From the NCBI GenBank assembly GCA_007123785.1, contig SLGL01000108.1, positions 1-22,221 of the forward strand: a DNA stretch of 22,221 nucleotides, given 5' to 3'. The notes beneath the pieces are model-generated. The model saw only the letters and a list, made by a program, of their open reading frames with translations. It had not been told where the DNA came from and ran no database searches. A program made the translations under genes and the position numbers. This document shows positions 15,075 through 22,221 of the stretch, one piece after another. Each line of letters begins with the position of its first letter. Position 1 is the first letter of the stretch. Source of the DNA: Balneolaceae bacterium (GTDB taxonomy: Bacteria; Bacteroidota; Rhodothermia; Balneolales; Balneolaceae).

Positions 15075-18000
15075 TTAAAATGTGACATTTAGGCCAAGGC
15101 TGACTTTTTTCGCATGCGGGAAAAACTGGCTTCTGCCTCGTGGTGTTTCCGGGTCATACAATTCATTCGGCGTAAAAGTCAGTAAATTTTCGCCAGACAC
15201 ATAAATCCTCAGATTCTGTACATACTGCTGAAACGGAACAGTGTATCCCAACTGAATGTTTTTCAGCCTCATGTACTTTGAATCCAGAAACCAGAATTCA
15301 GTTTCTTCAAGGTTCCAGGTATTCCCTGTAATAACTCTTGGCCAGGTTCCATTTGGATTTTCAGTTGGATGGAAACGCTCACGTACCATGATTGCAGGAA
15401 TGTAATTCTGCCAGTTTGGCCCTTCGTTCAGTGCGCCGTCAAGAAGGCGATACTGCTCCAATACTCCTTGCCAGAACATAGAGAAATCGAATCCTTTGTA
15501 GGAAGCTCCAAAATTAATTCCGAATTCAAACCGGGGATCTTCGTTACCGATGATCACATGATCTCCTGCAGGATAGAGGGCTGCTGTAAGAGCGCCGTCT
15601 CCAGTGAGGTCTTCATAAATAATGTCACCAATAGTGGCATTAGGGCTGATTTTCGCTGGATATCTGTCCAGATCTTCCTGAGTTCTGTATATACCGGGAG
15701 ATCGGTAACCACGCAGAGAGTTAATGGATTCACCTTCGGTCCAGACTGTAAATTTATCCGGGTAGAAGGGTCCTTCACCGCTCAGGCTTTCAATTTTATT
15801 AACGGCATCCGATAAGGTTATGCCTAAATTGTACTGAAATGCGTCAACAGATCCCGGAGAACTTCGTAACCTAACACCCAGTTCCCAGCCTTTGTTAGAA
15901 ACTTCACCGGCATTCTGTGTTGGAGGGCTCACACCCACACTTGGAGGGACTGGCAGTGCCAAGAGAATATCGCTGGTGTAGTTCCAGAAATATTCAGCAA
16001 TGACTTCAACCCGGTCATCCAGGAAGCCCATATCCAGGCCGATGTTTCTCATCGTGGTAGTTTCCCAGCTAAAGTTGGGGTTACCGGCAGAGGTCACTGC
16101 TGCAGCAGGAACTACCTGACCGTTGAACTGGTAAGCAAGACCCAGGTTGTAGTTGTTCATAAAGTTAAAAAGGCCTGCTCTTTCGTTAGCACTGATTCTT
16201 TCATTTCCAAGCTGTCCCCATGACGCTCTCACGCGGAGGTTGCTAAAAAGATCAACATCCTGCATGAACGACTCGCTTGAAATTCTCCAGCCTGCTGAGA
16301 ATGACGGGAAAAAGCCCCATCGGTTTCCTTCGGCAAATCTGGAAGAACCATCATAGCGCACGTTCGCCTGAACTGAATAGCGGTTGTCATAAGAGAAATT
16401 AGCTCTACCGAAGAATGAACGAACTCTCCATTCATCTTTGAAACATGAACCAGTAAAATTACCGGAATCATTATATGACTGGCAGGTTCGCTGGTTACCA
16501 GCATCACCGGCTGATAGCAGGCGCAGATCGTTATTAAAGAAACCGGCTCTTGCAGCAGAAGACTGGCTTGCTTTGGTATAAATCTCTTCATATCCAATCA
16601 AACCGGTAACATTTGCAGCTCCAAATGAATCCGTATAGTTCAGGAATGCACGCTGACTAATCTCATTTCTGGCATAACTTCCTTCCTGGAGTGTAGCGGT
16701 TGAAAACCAGCCACTGGCAGGTGCGGGTAATCCTGTCACATAGTCAATAAATCCGTTTCTGGATTCACGGAATACCGTTTCATTGGTCGTAATATTATTA
16801 ATGGTTAAATCTCCTTCCAGAGAAAAATTGTCATTAATGTCATACTGCAATCCAAAAGTACCTACGATATCATCGCTGTCACGAATCGTTTCACCACTAT
16901 TTGCCATCACATGGGCATTCCACTGTCCAAACAATAAATCACCCGTTCCTTGAATACCATCCGGATAACTCATAACCGCATCACGGTTCATGTGAAGAAT
17001 AGCCTGTGTAATTCTTTGACCTCTAAAACCCGGACCTGTCGTTCTTCTGTCTCTGTAGAGAAGATTTGCCTGGGCAGTCAGGTTATCAGTAAGATAGATA
17101 TCGCTGTTTACCCTGAAAGAGGTTCGTCGGCTGTCAAAATTTTGCATAATCCCTTCCTGGTCCAGATGACTTATAGCAGCATACAAGCGTCCGCTGCTTC
17201 CACCCGTAGAAATGGAAAGCTCATGACTGTGCTCAAGGGCATTCTCCCTGAAAGCGCCTTCATACCAATTTGCCCAGGGATATTGAAATGGGTTGGTGCC
17301 GGCAAGAACATTGGAAATATATTCTTCAGTGAAAAATGGGTCACCACCTGCTGCGACATCCGCCTCATTTCTTAATCGCATCCAGGATTCATCATCGGCA
17401 CCTTCCGGAAATCCGAGCTCATTCTGAATGGACGCATAGGTATTATAACTCACAACTACACCGGTATCTACACCTCGCTTGGTTGTGATCAAAATTACAC
17501 CGTTTGCTGCACGAGATCCATAAATTGCGGCCGAAGCTGCATCTTTCAGAATCGTAATATCTGCAATATTAGAAGGTTCAACGGATGCCAGAGACTGCTC
17601 AACACCGTCAACCAATACTAACGGATTAGGATTATTGAGTGTACCTGTTCCCCGAACCCGAATGTTTGCTGTTTCTTCACCCGGCTGACCGCCCTGATAC
17701 CGAACAGTTAAACCTGGTGATGCACCCTGAAGCGCAAGAGCAGTGTTTCCCACAGAACGTCTTTCGATATCAACTGCAGGAACAGTACTTACAGCACCTG
17801 TAATATCAGCTCTACGTTGAGTACCAAAACCAACCACAACCATTTCGTCCAACAGAGCAACGTCTTCTTGAAGCTCGATGTTTAATCCATCGTTGAGATG
17901 TGCGGATGTGACTGTAACTGCAATTGAGCTATAGCCAATAAATGAGAAATTTAACACTGTACCTGGTCCTTCAACATTGATACTGAAAGAACCGTCCATA

Positions 18001-18167
18001 CCGGTAGTGGTACCGGTTGTGGTTCCGTCAATCACAATATTTACACCGGGAAGTGATTCTCCGGTTACTGCGTCTACCACAGTACCTTCAACAGTTCCTG
18101 ATTGCGCCATAGCTGTTGTTGCAAGACCCACAACCATGAAAGCAATTAATAGTAGTTTGTATTTCAT
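15075..18167 (-). CDS. SusC/RagA family TonB-linked outer-membrane transporter
   Basis: The product is 1030 aa, typical for SusC. The signal peptide is residues 1-21 (MKYKLLLIAFMVVGLATTAMA). A carboxypeptidase-regulatory-like domain lies at about 25-100 (GTVVDAVTGESLPGVNIVI), the conserved DEMVVVGFGTQRRADITGAV stretch at about 107-126, the plug to about 232 (including LVLVDGVEQSL, ILKDAASAAIYGSRAANGVI), and then the 22-strand barrel. The C-terminus (KKVSLGLNVTF) ends in Phe as expected for outer-membrane insertion. It is the first gene of the locus and lies 26 bases before the SusD gene. It drives TonB-dependent uptake of the substrate bound by SusD. A palindromic AAACCGGTTT about 70 bases upstream may be its operator. 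Confidence 0.96.
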   Translation of the reverse strand: MKYKLLLIAFMVVGLATTAMAQSGTVEGTVVDAVTGESLPGVNIVIDGTTTGTTTGMDGSFSINVEGPGTVLNFSFIGYSSIAVTVTSAHLNDGLNIELQEDVALLDEMVVVGFGTQRRADITGAVSTVPAVDIERRSVGNTALALQGASPGLTVRYQGGQPGEETANIRVRGTGTLNNPNPLVLVDGVEQSLASVEPSNIADITILKDAASAAIYGSRAANGVILITTKRGVDTGVVVSYNTYASIQNELGFPEGADDESWMRLRNEADVAAGGDPFFTEEYISNVLAGTNPFQYPWANWYEGAFRENALEHSHELSISTGGSSGRLYAAISHLDQEGIMQNFDSRRTSFRVNSDIYLTDNLTAQANLLYRDRRTTGPGFRGQRITQAILHMNRDAVMSYPDGIQGTGDLLFGQWNAHVMANSGETIRDSDDIVGTFGLQYDINDNFSLEGDLTINNITTNETVFRESRNGFIDYVTGLPAPASGWFSTATLQEGSYARNEISQRAFLNYTDSFGAANVTGLIGYEEIYTKASQSSAARAGFFNNDLRLLSAGDAGNQRTCQSYNDSGNFTGSCFKDEWRVRSFFGRANFSYDNRYSVQANVRYDGSSRFAEGNRWGFFPSFSAGWRISSESFMQDVDLFSNLRVRASWGQLGNERISANERAGLFNFMNNYNLGLAYQFNGQVVPAAAVTSAGNPNFSWETTTMRNIGLDMGFLDDRVEVIAEYFWNYTSDILLALPVPPSVGVSPPTQNAGEVSNKGWELGVRLRSSPGSVDAFQYNLGITLSDAVNKIESLSGEGPFYPDKFTVWTEGESINSLRGYRSPGIYRTQEDLDRYPAKISPNATIGDIIYEDLTGDGALTAALYPAGDHVIIGNEDPRFEFGINFGASYKGFDFSMFWQGVLEQYRLLDGALNEGPNWQNYIPAIMVRERFHPTENPNGTWPRVITGNTWNLEETEFWFLDSKYMRLKNIQLGYTVPFQQYVQNLRIYVSGENLLTFTPNELYDPETPRGRSQFFPHAKKVSLGLNVTF

Positions 18168-18796
18168 AAGTGATTAATTAACTAAATTAGCATTTAATGA
18201 GAGTTTTTTGACCGATCACAAACAACGAATTGACCGAAACCGGTTTTATATCCCATTCAACCTTAAACAAAACGAAAAAAAAGCCCTTTGTCAATAAAAA
18301 AAACATAATTGTTTCAATTTCTCTTATTTTTCTTTTAAAGTTAATTCTATTCCTTACTTTTAGCGTTAGAAAAGCGTTTTTCTTGTAAGAAAAAACAATT
18401 AGCAATTAAATTACAATTACTTGTCCTTAATAAATAGTATTAATAAGAACAAAAAAACCTAACAGAAGCCTTCTATTTCTTCTCTTAACAGTTATATAAA
18501 ATTTCCTTATATATCTGATTTCTTTCTCTCTAAGAGGTCTTCTTTAAGGCTAATTGCTTTTGACTAATAAATGTCGTCCTTTTTGGTTTAAAAGATGATA
18601 TTTTTTTAATGATCTGATTTTGAGAGTATGATAAACAATCAAAACTTTTTTTAACCTGTTGATGAGGAAGCACAGTATTTATCCTATAGTGTTTTTAAAA
18701 AACATTCAACATTGGCATCAGCTGTATAATATTCACAGTTTCCATTTAAGAACAACCATTTTTAATCATAACATCAATCAAAATTAAATAACGATT
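18168..18796. other. Divergent promoter region between SusC and the plus-strand oxidoreductase
   Basis: This 629-base gap is AT-rich and holds no credible gene. It must carry the promoters for both the SusC operon (-) and the Gfo/Idh/MocA-DUF3472 pair (+). I found the AAACCGGTTT palindrome near the SusC side and no exact TAnnTTTG box for either direction. TGATTTTG near 18614 differs from the consensus at one position and could serve the plus gene. Confidence 0.5.
18237..18246. promoter_or_regulatory. Possible operator (AAACCGGTTT) upstream of SusC
   Basis: A perfect 10-bp palindrome with a central CG, centred about 75 bases upstream of the SusC ATG. LacI-family operators have this form. A second AAACCGGTT copy occurs at 5905-5913. 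No regulator gene is in the window, so the binding protein would be encoded elsewhere. Confidence 0.35.
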
Positions 18797-19879
18797 ATGA
18801 GTAACAACAAAATCAACATCCTTGTAGTAGGATGCGGTAATATGGGTACATCGCACTCAAGAGCCTATCATAAAATTGAAGATTTCAATATTGCAGGCCT
18901 TGTCAGCCGCGGAAAGGAAAGCCGGGAGCGTCTCTCAAAAGAGCTGGGAGGATTGCCTACATTTGACAACTATGAAAAAGCCCTGGAAGCCACCAAACCT
19001 GATGCTGTTTCTATCAATACCTATCCCGGCACCCATGCGGATTATACCATTAAAGCGCTTGAATCAGGTGCACATGTGTTTGTTGAGAAACCCCTGGCCG
19101 AAACCATAGAAGAAGCTCAGGCAGTAGCCGATGCTGCTAAAAAAGCAAACAAGAAAGTTCTTGTTGGATATATTGCCCGGCACCATCCCGGCTGGGTTCG
19201 GTTTGTGGAAGAGGGCAAAAAGCTTGGCAAACCACTGGTCATGCGAATGAACCTGAATCAGCAGAGTACCGGTAAAGAGTGGGCGGTTCATAAAAATTTA
19301 ATGGACACTATGTCTCCAATTGTTGACTGCGGCGTACACTATGTGGATATGATGTGTCAAATGACCGAAGCCAATCCGGTACAGGTTCACGCCATCGGAG
19401 CAAGGCTTCACGAAGACCTGAAACCGGGCATGTACAACTATGGACAACTTCAAGTGGTTTTTGATGACGGTTCGGTTGGTTGGTATGAGTCCGGATGGGG
19501 ACCGATGATGAGCGAAAGCGCCTATTTCATTAAAGATGCCATTGGGCCGAAAGGCAGCATCACCATCGAAAAAGATACGCACAACCAGCCACAGGGCAAA
19601 TCGGCCGATGTGGAAGATCACGGCATCGTAAATAAACTGCGGCGCCATTATTCTGACACGGATGAAAACGACATTCTCACAAAAGAAGATGAAATCATCG
19701 AAATTGAGAACGAGCCTGACCATGATGAACTTTGCCACATCGAACAGGAGTATTTCCTGAAAGTGATCAAAGAGGATATCGACATGACTGACCATCTGAA
19801 GGTTGCCGTTCAGACACTTCAAATCGTTCTGGCCTGTGATGAATCGGTTCGCACTAAAAAGATTGTACCCATTAAATGA
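18797..19879 (+). CDS. Cytosolic Gfo/Idh/MocA family oxidoreductase
   Basis: The product is 360 aa with no leader. The Rossmann motif starts almost at once: ILVVGCGNMGTSHSRAYHK (GCGNMG at 12-17), with EKPL at 97-100 and the catalytic-type DCGVHYVDM (Asp177, His181, Asp184). Lack of a signal separates it from the three exported family members in the window. It likely oxidises, reduces or isomerises a keto sugar or cyclitol after uptake; the substrate is unknown. It is transcribed away from SusC and followed after 73 bases by the DUF3472 gene, with a double palindrome between them. Confidence 0.9.
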   Translation: MSNNKINILVVGCGNMGTSHSRAYHKIEDFNIAGLVSRGKESRERLSKELGGLPTFDNYEKALEATKPDAVSINTYPGTHADYTIKALESGAHVFVEKPLAETIEEAQAVADAAKKANKKVLVGYIARHHPGWVRFVEEGKKLGKPLVMRMNLNQQSTGKEWAVHKNLMDTMSPIVDCGVHYVDMMCQMTEANPVQVHAIGARLHEDLKPGMYNYGQLQVVFDDGSVGWYESGWGPMMSESAYFIKDAIGPKGSITIEKDTHNQPQGKSADVEDHGIVNKLRRHYSDTDENDILTKEDEIIEIENEPDHDELCHIEQEYFLKVIKEDIDMTDHLKVAVQTLQIVLACDESVRTKKIVPIK

Positions 19880-19901
19880 ACCTCATCTTTCATTACGAGC
19901 C

Positions 19902-19934
19902 AAACCTGTCAGGTTTTTGAAACCTGACAGGTTT
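19902..19934. terminator. Double CCTGTCAGG palindrome between two plus-strand genes
   Basis: AAACCTGTCAGGTTT (19902-19916) and AAACCTGACAGGTTT (19920-19934) are inverted copies separated by three bases, so they form a perfect 15-bp hairpin. No long U run follows, so it may attenuate or protect the transcript rather than end it fully. Related units occur at 6608-6653 and 9546-9560. Confidence 0.55.
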
Positions 19935-19952
19935 CCATTTCCACGATTCATC

Positions 19953-21251
19953 ATGAAACAGATGTACAATAGTTTTTTTACTGCACTACTCCTGCTATTA
20001 TTCCTGGCTTGTTCAGACTCCACATCACAGGAAAATGAAATTCAAACCAAAACGGAAACTATCGCTCTTGCCGGAAATGCTTTTCTCACTTCGGGCAATT
20101 CCGGTATGGTTTCACAAAACGGGATTTCCGGGTGGACCGATCCTGATGCTGTTTTCACTGTTTTTGTAAAACTCAGTGAACCGGCTCTCACCGAAGTAAA
20201 ATTGCGTGCCAATACAGCAAACAACAGTTCCATTTCGGTTGAAATTAATGGTGATACCCGCACGGAACAGATCACCAGTGAACAAAATTTGGTCTCCTTT
20301 GGTGAATTTGAGCTTCCCGGAGGGGAGTACATTCAAATAGATCTGAGAGGAGTTGAGAAAGCAGGAACAGAATATGCCGAAGCATCCGAACTGATTCTTG
20401 AGCTGCCACTTGAAACCAACGCCGCCTACGTAAAAGACAACGAAAACGGCCGCTATTATTGGGGCAGGCGAGGTCCGTCTGTTCACCTGAGCTACGAAAC
20501 ACCAGATGAAACCGATCTGAAGTGGTTTTACAGTGAAGTGACCGTACCCGAAGATGAAGACCCGGCCGGTTCTTTTTACATGGCCAATGGTTTTGGTGAG
20601 GGATATTTTGGCATTCAGGTCAACTCGGAAACAGAGCGAAGGGTACTTTTCTCCGTCTGGAGCCCCTATCAGACCGACAACCCTGAGGAGATCCCCGAAG
20701 AAAAACGGATTCAGCTTTTAGACAGCGGAGAGGGTGTAAACGTTGGCGAATTCGGTAACGAAGGATCGGGCGGACAGAGCTTTCTCAGGTATGACTGGTC
20801 GGCAGAAACCACCTACCGTTTCCTGAACAGTGTTGAGCCGGACGGCAGCGGTAACTCCATTTACACCGCTTATTTTTTCTCGCCCGATGAACAGGAGTGG
20901 CGGCTTATTGCCCGTTTTCTGAGGCCACAAACCGATACCTGGTATACCCGTCCTCACTCCTTTCTGGAAAGTTTTTTAACCCGGAATGGCCATTTGAGCA
21001 GGGAAGCACTCTATCAAAACCAGTGGGTAATGGATACCTCGGGAATCTGGCACGAACTCACCCGGGCCACTTTTACCGGAGATGATATTGCCCAATCCGG
21101 CTATCGTCTCGATTTTGACGGTGGTGTTATAGACGGAGTGTTCTTCTTGCAAAACGGCGGTTTTTTTGTAGGTGAAACCGCCCTCGGATCAGAATTCACC
21201 CGGCCGGATTCCGGAGTGCAGCCAAATGTGAATATGGATGATTTACCCTGA
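19953..21251 (+). CDS. DUF3472 domain lipoprotein
   Basis: The frame is open from 19803, but the ATG at 19953 is chosen because it gives a lipoprotein signal (MKQMYNSFFTALLLLLFLAC, lipobox Cys at residue 20) and avoids overlap with the oxidoreductase gene. The product is 432 aa. Residues about 30-135 look like an N-terminal beta domain of the DUF5077 kind. DUF3472 follows, with GRRGPSVHLSYETP, WFYSEVTVPE, GFGEGYFGIQVNSETERRVLF, SVWSPYQTDNP, GEFGNEGSGGQS and DGGVIDGVFFLQNGGFF. The molecular function of DUF3472 is unknown to me; such proteins occur beside carbohydrate genes. Surface or periplasmic carbohydrate binding is a guess from the beta-rich build. Confidence 0.85.
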   Translation: MKQMYNSFFTALLLLLFLACSDSTSQENEIQTKTETIALAGNAFLTSGNSGMVSQNGISGWTDPDAVFTVFVKLSEPALTEVKLRANTANNSSISVEINGDTRTEQITSEQNLVSFGEFELPGGEYIQIDLRGVEKAGTEYAEASELILELPLETNAAYVKDNENGRYYWGRRGPSVHLSYETPDETDLKWFYSEVTVPEDEDPAGSFYMANGFGEGYFGIQVNSETERRVLFSVWSPYQTDNPEEIPEEKRIQLLDSGEGVNVGEFGNEGSGGQSFLRYDWSAETTYRFLNSVEPDGSGNSIYTAYFFSPDEQEWRLIARFLRPQTDTWYTRPHSFLESFLTRNGHLSREALYQNQWVMDTSGIWHELTRATFTGDDIAQSGYRLDFDGGVIDGVFFLQNGGFFVGETALGSEFTRPDSGVQPNVNMDDLP

Positions 21252-21893
21252 TCTGATTCGATGTATCGGCATTTTTTTAAAGCCGGACAGCTAACTCTTG
21301 CTATAATTTGCCCCGCCGGCTTTGATTTCGTTCACGCATAACGGCATTGTTGTTTTAGCTGTTTAGGGCTAATAAATGCAAAATTTACAGCCTTTCATCA
21401 CTTTGACATCTCCCTTCCCAAAAGTTCACTTCGAAACAATCCCTTTCTCGCGGAAAAGAGGCGCGACTCTTATGAAAGACGCATTATAAATATGACGAAA
21501 TAAAGTTTGAAGCTATAAGACTTATCCAGCCTTTTTGGTTTGCTGCTTTTTTATCTCCTCTTCCATGATCTTTACCAGTCGGTCGGAAACCTCGTCGGCA
21601 AGCTTTACCGGATCCATGAATCTTCGTTTATCCTCTTTCTCCTGTTTTTTTTCCAGAAATCGGCAACTGCTTTTGGATTAAAATGCCGTTTTGTGCTATC
21701 CATTCTTTTTTTATTCATCATAGGCCGGTTATTTCAGATTATTTTTAAAGAAATGATGATTAAGTTTAGGATCAAAATAATGCTTTTTTCACAAAAACAG
21801 ATATTCCACCTACTTCCCAAAGCTTGAATTCATAGCCCCATAAAGTGTTATAGTTCACCAAGAATCAGAACATAGGACAATATACTTCACTGA
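21252..21893. other. Gene-poor region between convergent genes
   Basis: It lies between the end of DUF3472 (+) and the end of the TIM-barrel gene (-). It holds an inverted repeat AAAGCCGG/CCGGCTTT (21279-21286 and 21316-21323, loop 29 bases, no T run in the right place) and the frameshifted small ORF at 21522-21718. The rest is AT-rich and shows nothing I can name. Confidence 0.5.
21522..21718 (-). pseudogene. Small hypothetical ORF with a frameshift in an A8 run
   Basis: From ATG 21718 the minus strand reads MNKKRMDSTKRHFNPKAVAD, then FWKK, before an eight-A run (T run at 21645-21652). In that frame it soon stops, but one extra A moves it into a frame reading KQEKEDKRRFMDPVKLADEV, then SDRLVKIMEEEIKKQQTKKAG, to TAA at 21522-21524. 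The corrected product would be 65 aa, charged and probably helical. The two halves have matching composition, which suggests one gene broken by a homopolymer change, a sequencing error, or a slippery-site frameshift. I do not recognise a family. An ATG at 21721 is an alternative start. Confidence 0.4.
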
Positions 21894-22221
21894 TTACGAC
21901 AATCGCGAAATCGTATCCCAGGTATATTCGAGATTGATTCGAAGGTCTTGCTCCCTGTCTGCAATATCGCCTGAAACCGGCAGAGTTTCGATGTTCATCC
22001 AGCCCTGAAAGTTTATCTCATCGATAAGACGAAATACCCGCTCGAAATCGATTTCACCCTGTCCCATGTAGTGAGGATTATCCTTGATGTGGAACTGACA
22101 AATATTATCGCCGAGAAAAGGAATCTCAGAATAGATATCGTGACCAAAATTTGTAGAGTTGCCTACGTCGTAGTAAACTTTTACAGCCGGTGAATTTACC
22201 CGTTCCAGAACAAACATATTA
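21894..22221 (-). CDS. Sugar-phosphate isomerase/epimerase-like TIM barrel (partial, N-terminus outside window)
   Basis: The frame is open to the right edge (an Asn codon precedes the first Met), so the Met at 22217 is probably internal. About 108 C-terminal residues are visible. VYYDVGNSTNFG, ICQFHIKD, GQGEIDFERVF and GWMNIETL match the C-terminal strands of the xylose-isomerase-like TIM barrel (AP endonuclease 2 superfamily), where the Asp, His and Glu of such motifs bind a metal and the substrate. Members isomerise or epimerise sugars and keto sugars, which suits a 3-keto-sugar locus. No signal can be judged because the N-terminus is missing. Confidence 0.82.
   Translation of the reverse strand, partial: NMFVLERVNSPAVKVYYDVGNSTNFGHDIYSEIPFLGDNICQFHIKDNPHYMGQGEIDFERVFRLIDEINFQGWMNIETLPVSGDIADREQDLRINLEYTWDTISRLS

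Noticed and set aside
18187..18405. Minus-strand 72-residue open frame upstream of SusC
   Set aside because: It falls in the SusC promoter region, is rich in Phe and Lys from A/T runs, and covers the possible operator.
21279..21323. AAAGCCGG/CCGGCTTT inverted repeat as a terminator for DUF3472
   Set aside because: The loop is 29 bases long, and the T run lies on the wrong side of the stem for either strand.
21540..21827. Plus-strand 95-residue hydrophobic open frame that looks like a membrane protein
   Set aside because: It is mostly antisense to the better-supported small ORF at 21522-21718, and its hydrophobicity comes from T-rich runs.

Overview
The window looks like a chromosomal stretch from a Bacteroidota or Rhodothermota (Balneolia-like) bacterium. 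The evidence is a SusC/SusD pair, TonB-dependent receptors with carboxypeptidase-regulatory-like N-domains, several Gfo/Idh/MocA oxidoreductases and DUF1080 (3-keto-disaccharide hydrolase, PF06439) proteins with Tat-like leaders, gene starts that mostly lack a clear Shine-Dalgarno sequence, and one candidate promoter of the TAnnTTTG type. The lineage is inferred from gene style; no rRNA or marker gene is present.

Layout, left to right. 1-1472 (-): the 5' part of an outer-membrane TonB-dependent receptor running off the left edge. 1601-2346: two near-identical ~150-bp palindromic repeats flanking a broken DUF559 endonuclease-like gene. 2369-5316 (-): a two-gene unit of a Gfo/Idh/MocA oxidoreductase and a HEAT-like/DUF1080 two-domain protein. 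5317-6690: about 1.4 kb without a convincing gene, holding REP-like palindromes, a strong orphan terminator and a possible operator. 6691-18167 (-): the main locus, read right to left as SusC, SusD, two Gfo/Idh/MocA paralogues, two DUF1080 paralogues and two PIG-L deacetylase paralogues. 18168-18796: a divergent promoter region. 18797-21251 (+): a cytosolic Gfo/Idh/MocA oxidoreductase and a DUF3472 lipoprotein. 21522-21718 (-): a small frameshifted ORF. 21894-22221 (-): the C-terminal part of a sugar-phosphate isomerase/epimerase-like TIM barrel cut by the right edge.

How the genes may work together (inference). The SusCD pair would import an oligosaccharide or glycoside. Exported Gfo/Idh/MocA enzymes would oxidise a sugar hydroxyl to a keto group, DUF1080 proteins would cleave the activated glycosidic bond, and exported PIG-L enzymes would remove N-acyl or related groups. 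Cytosolic Gfo/Idh and TIM-barrel enzymes would process the released keto sugars. The locus shows no recognisable classical glycoside hydrolase, polysaccharide lyase or sulfatase, and its three enzyme steps are each present as a tandem pair. This makes it a candidate oxidative (3-keto) glycan-utilisation locus, possibly for an amino-sugar-containing substrate. A second point of interest is the repeat-flanked DUF559 remnant, which resembles a transposase/REP arrangement but with an endonuclease-like gene.
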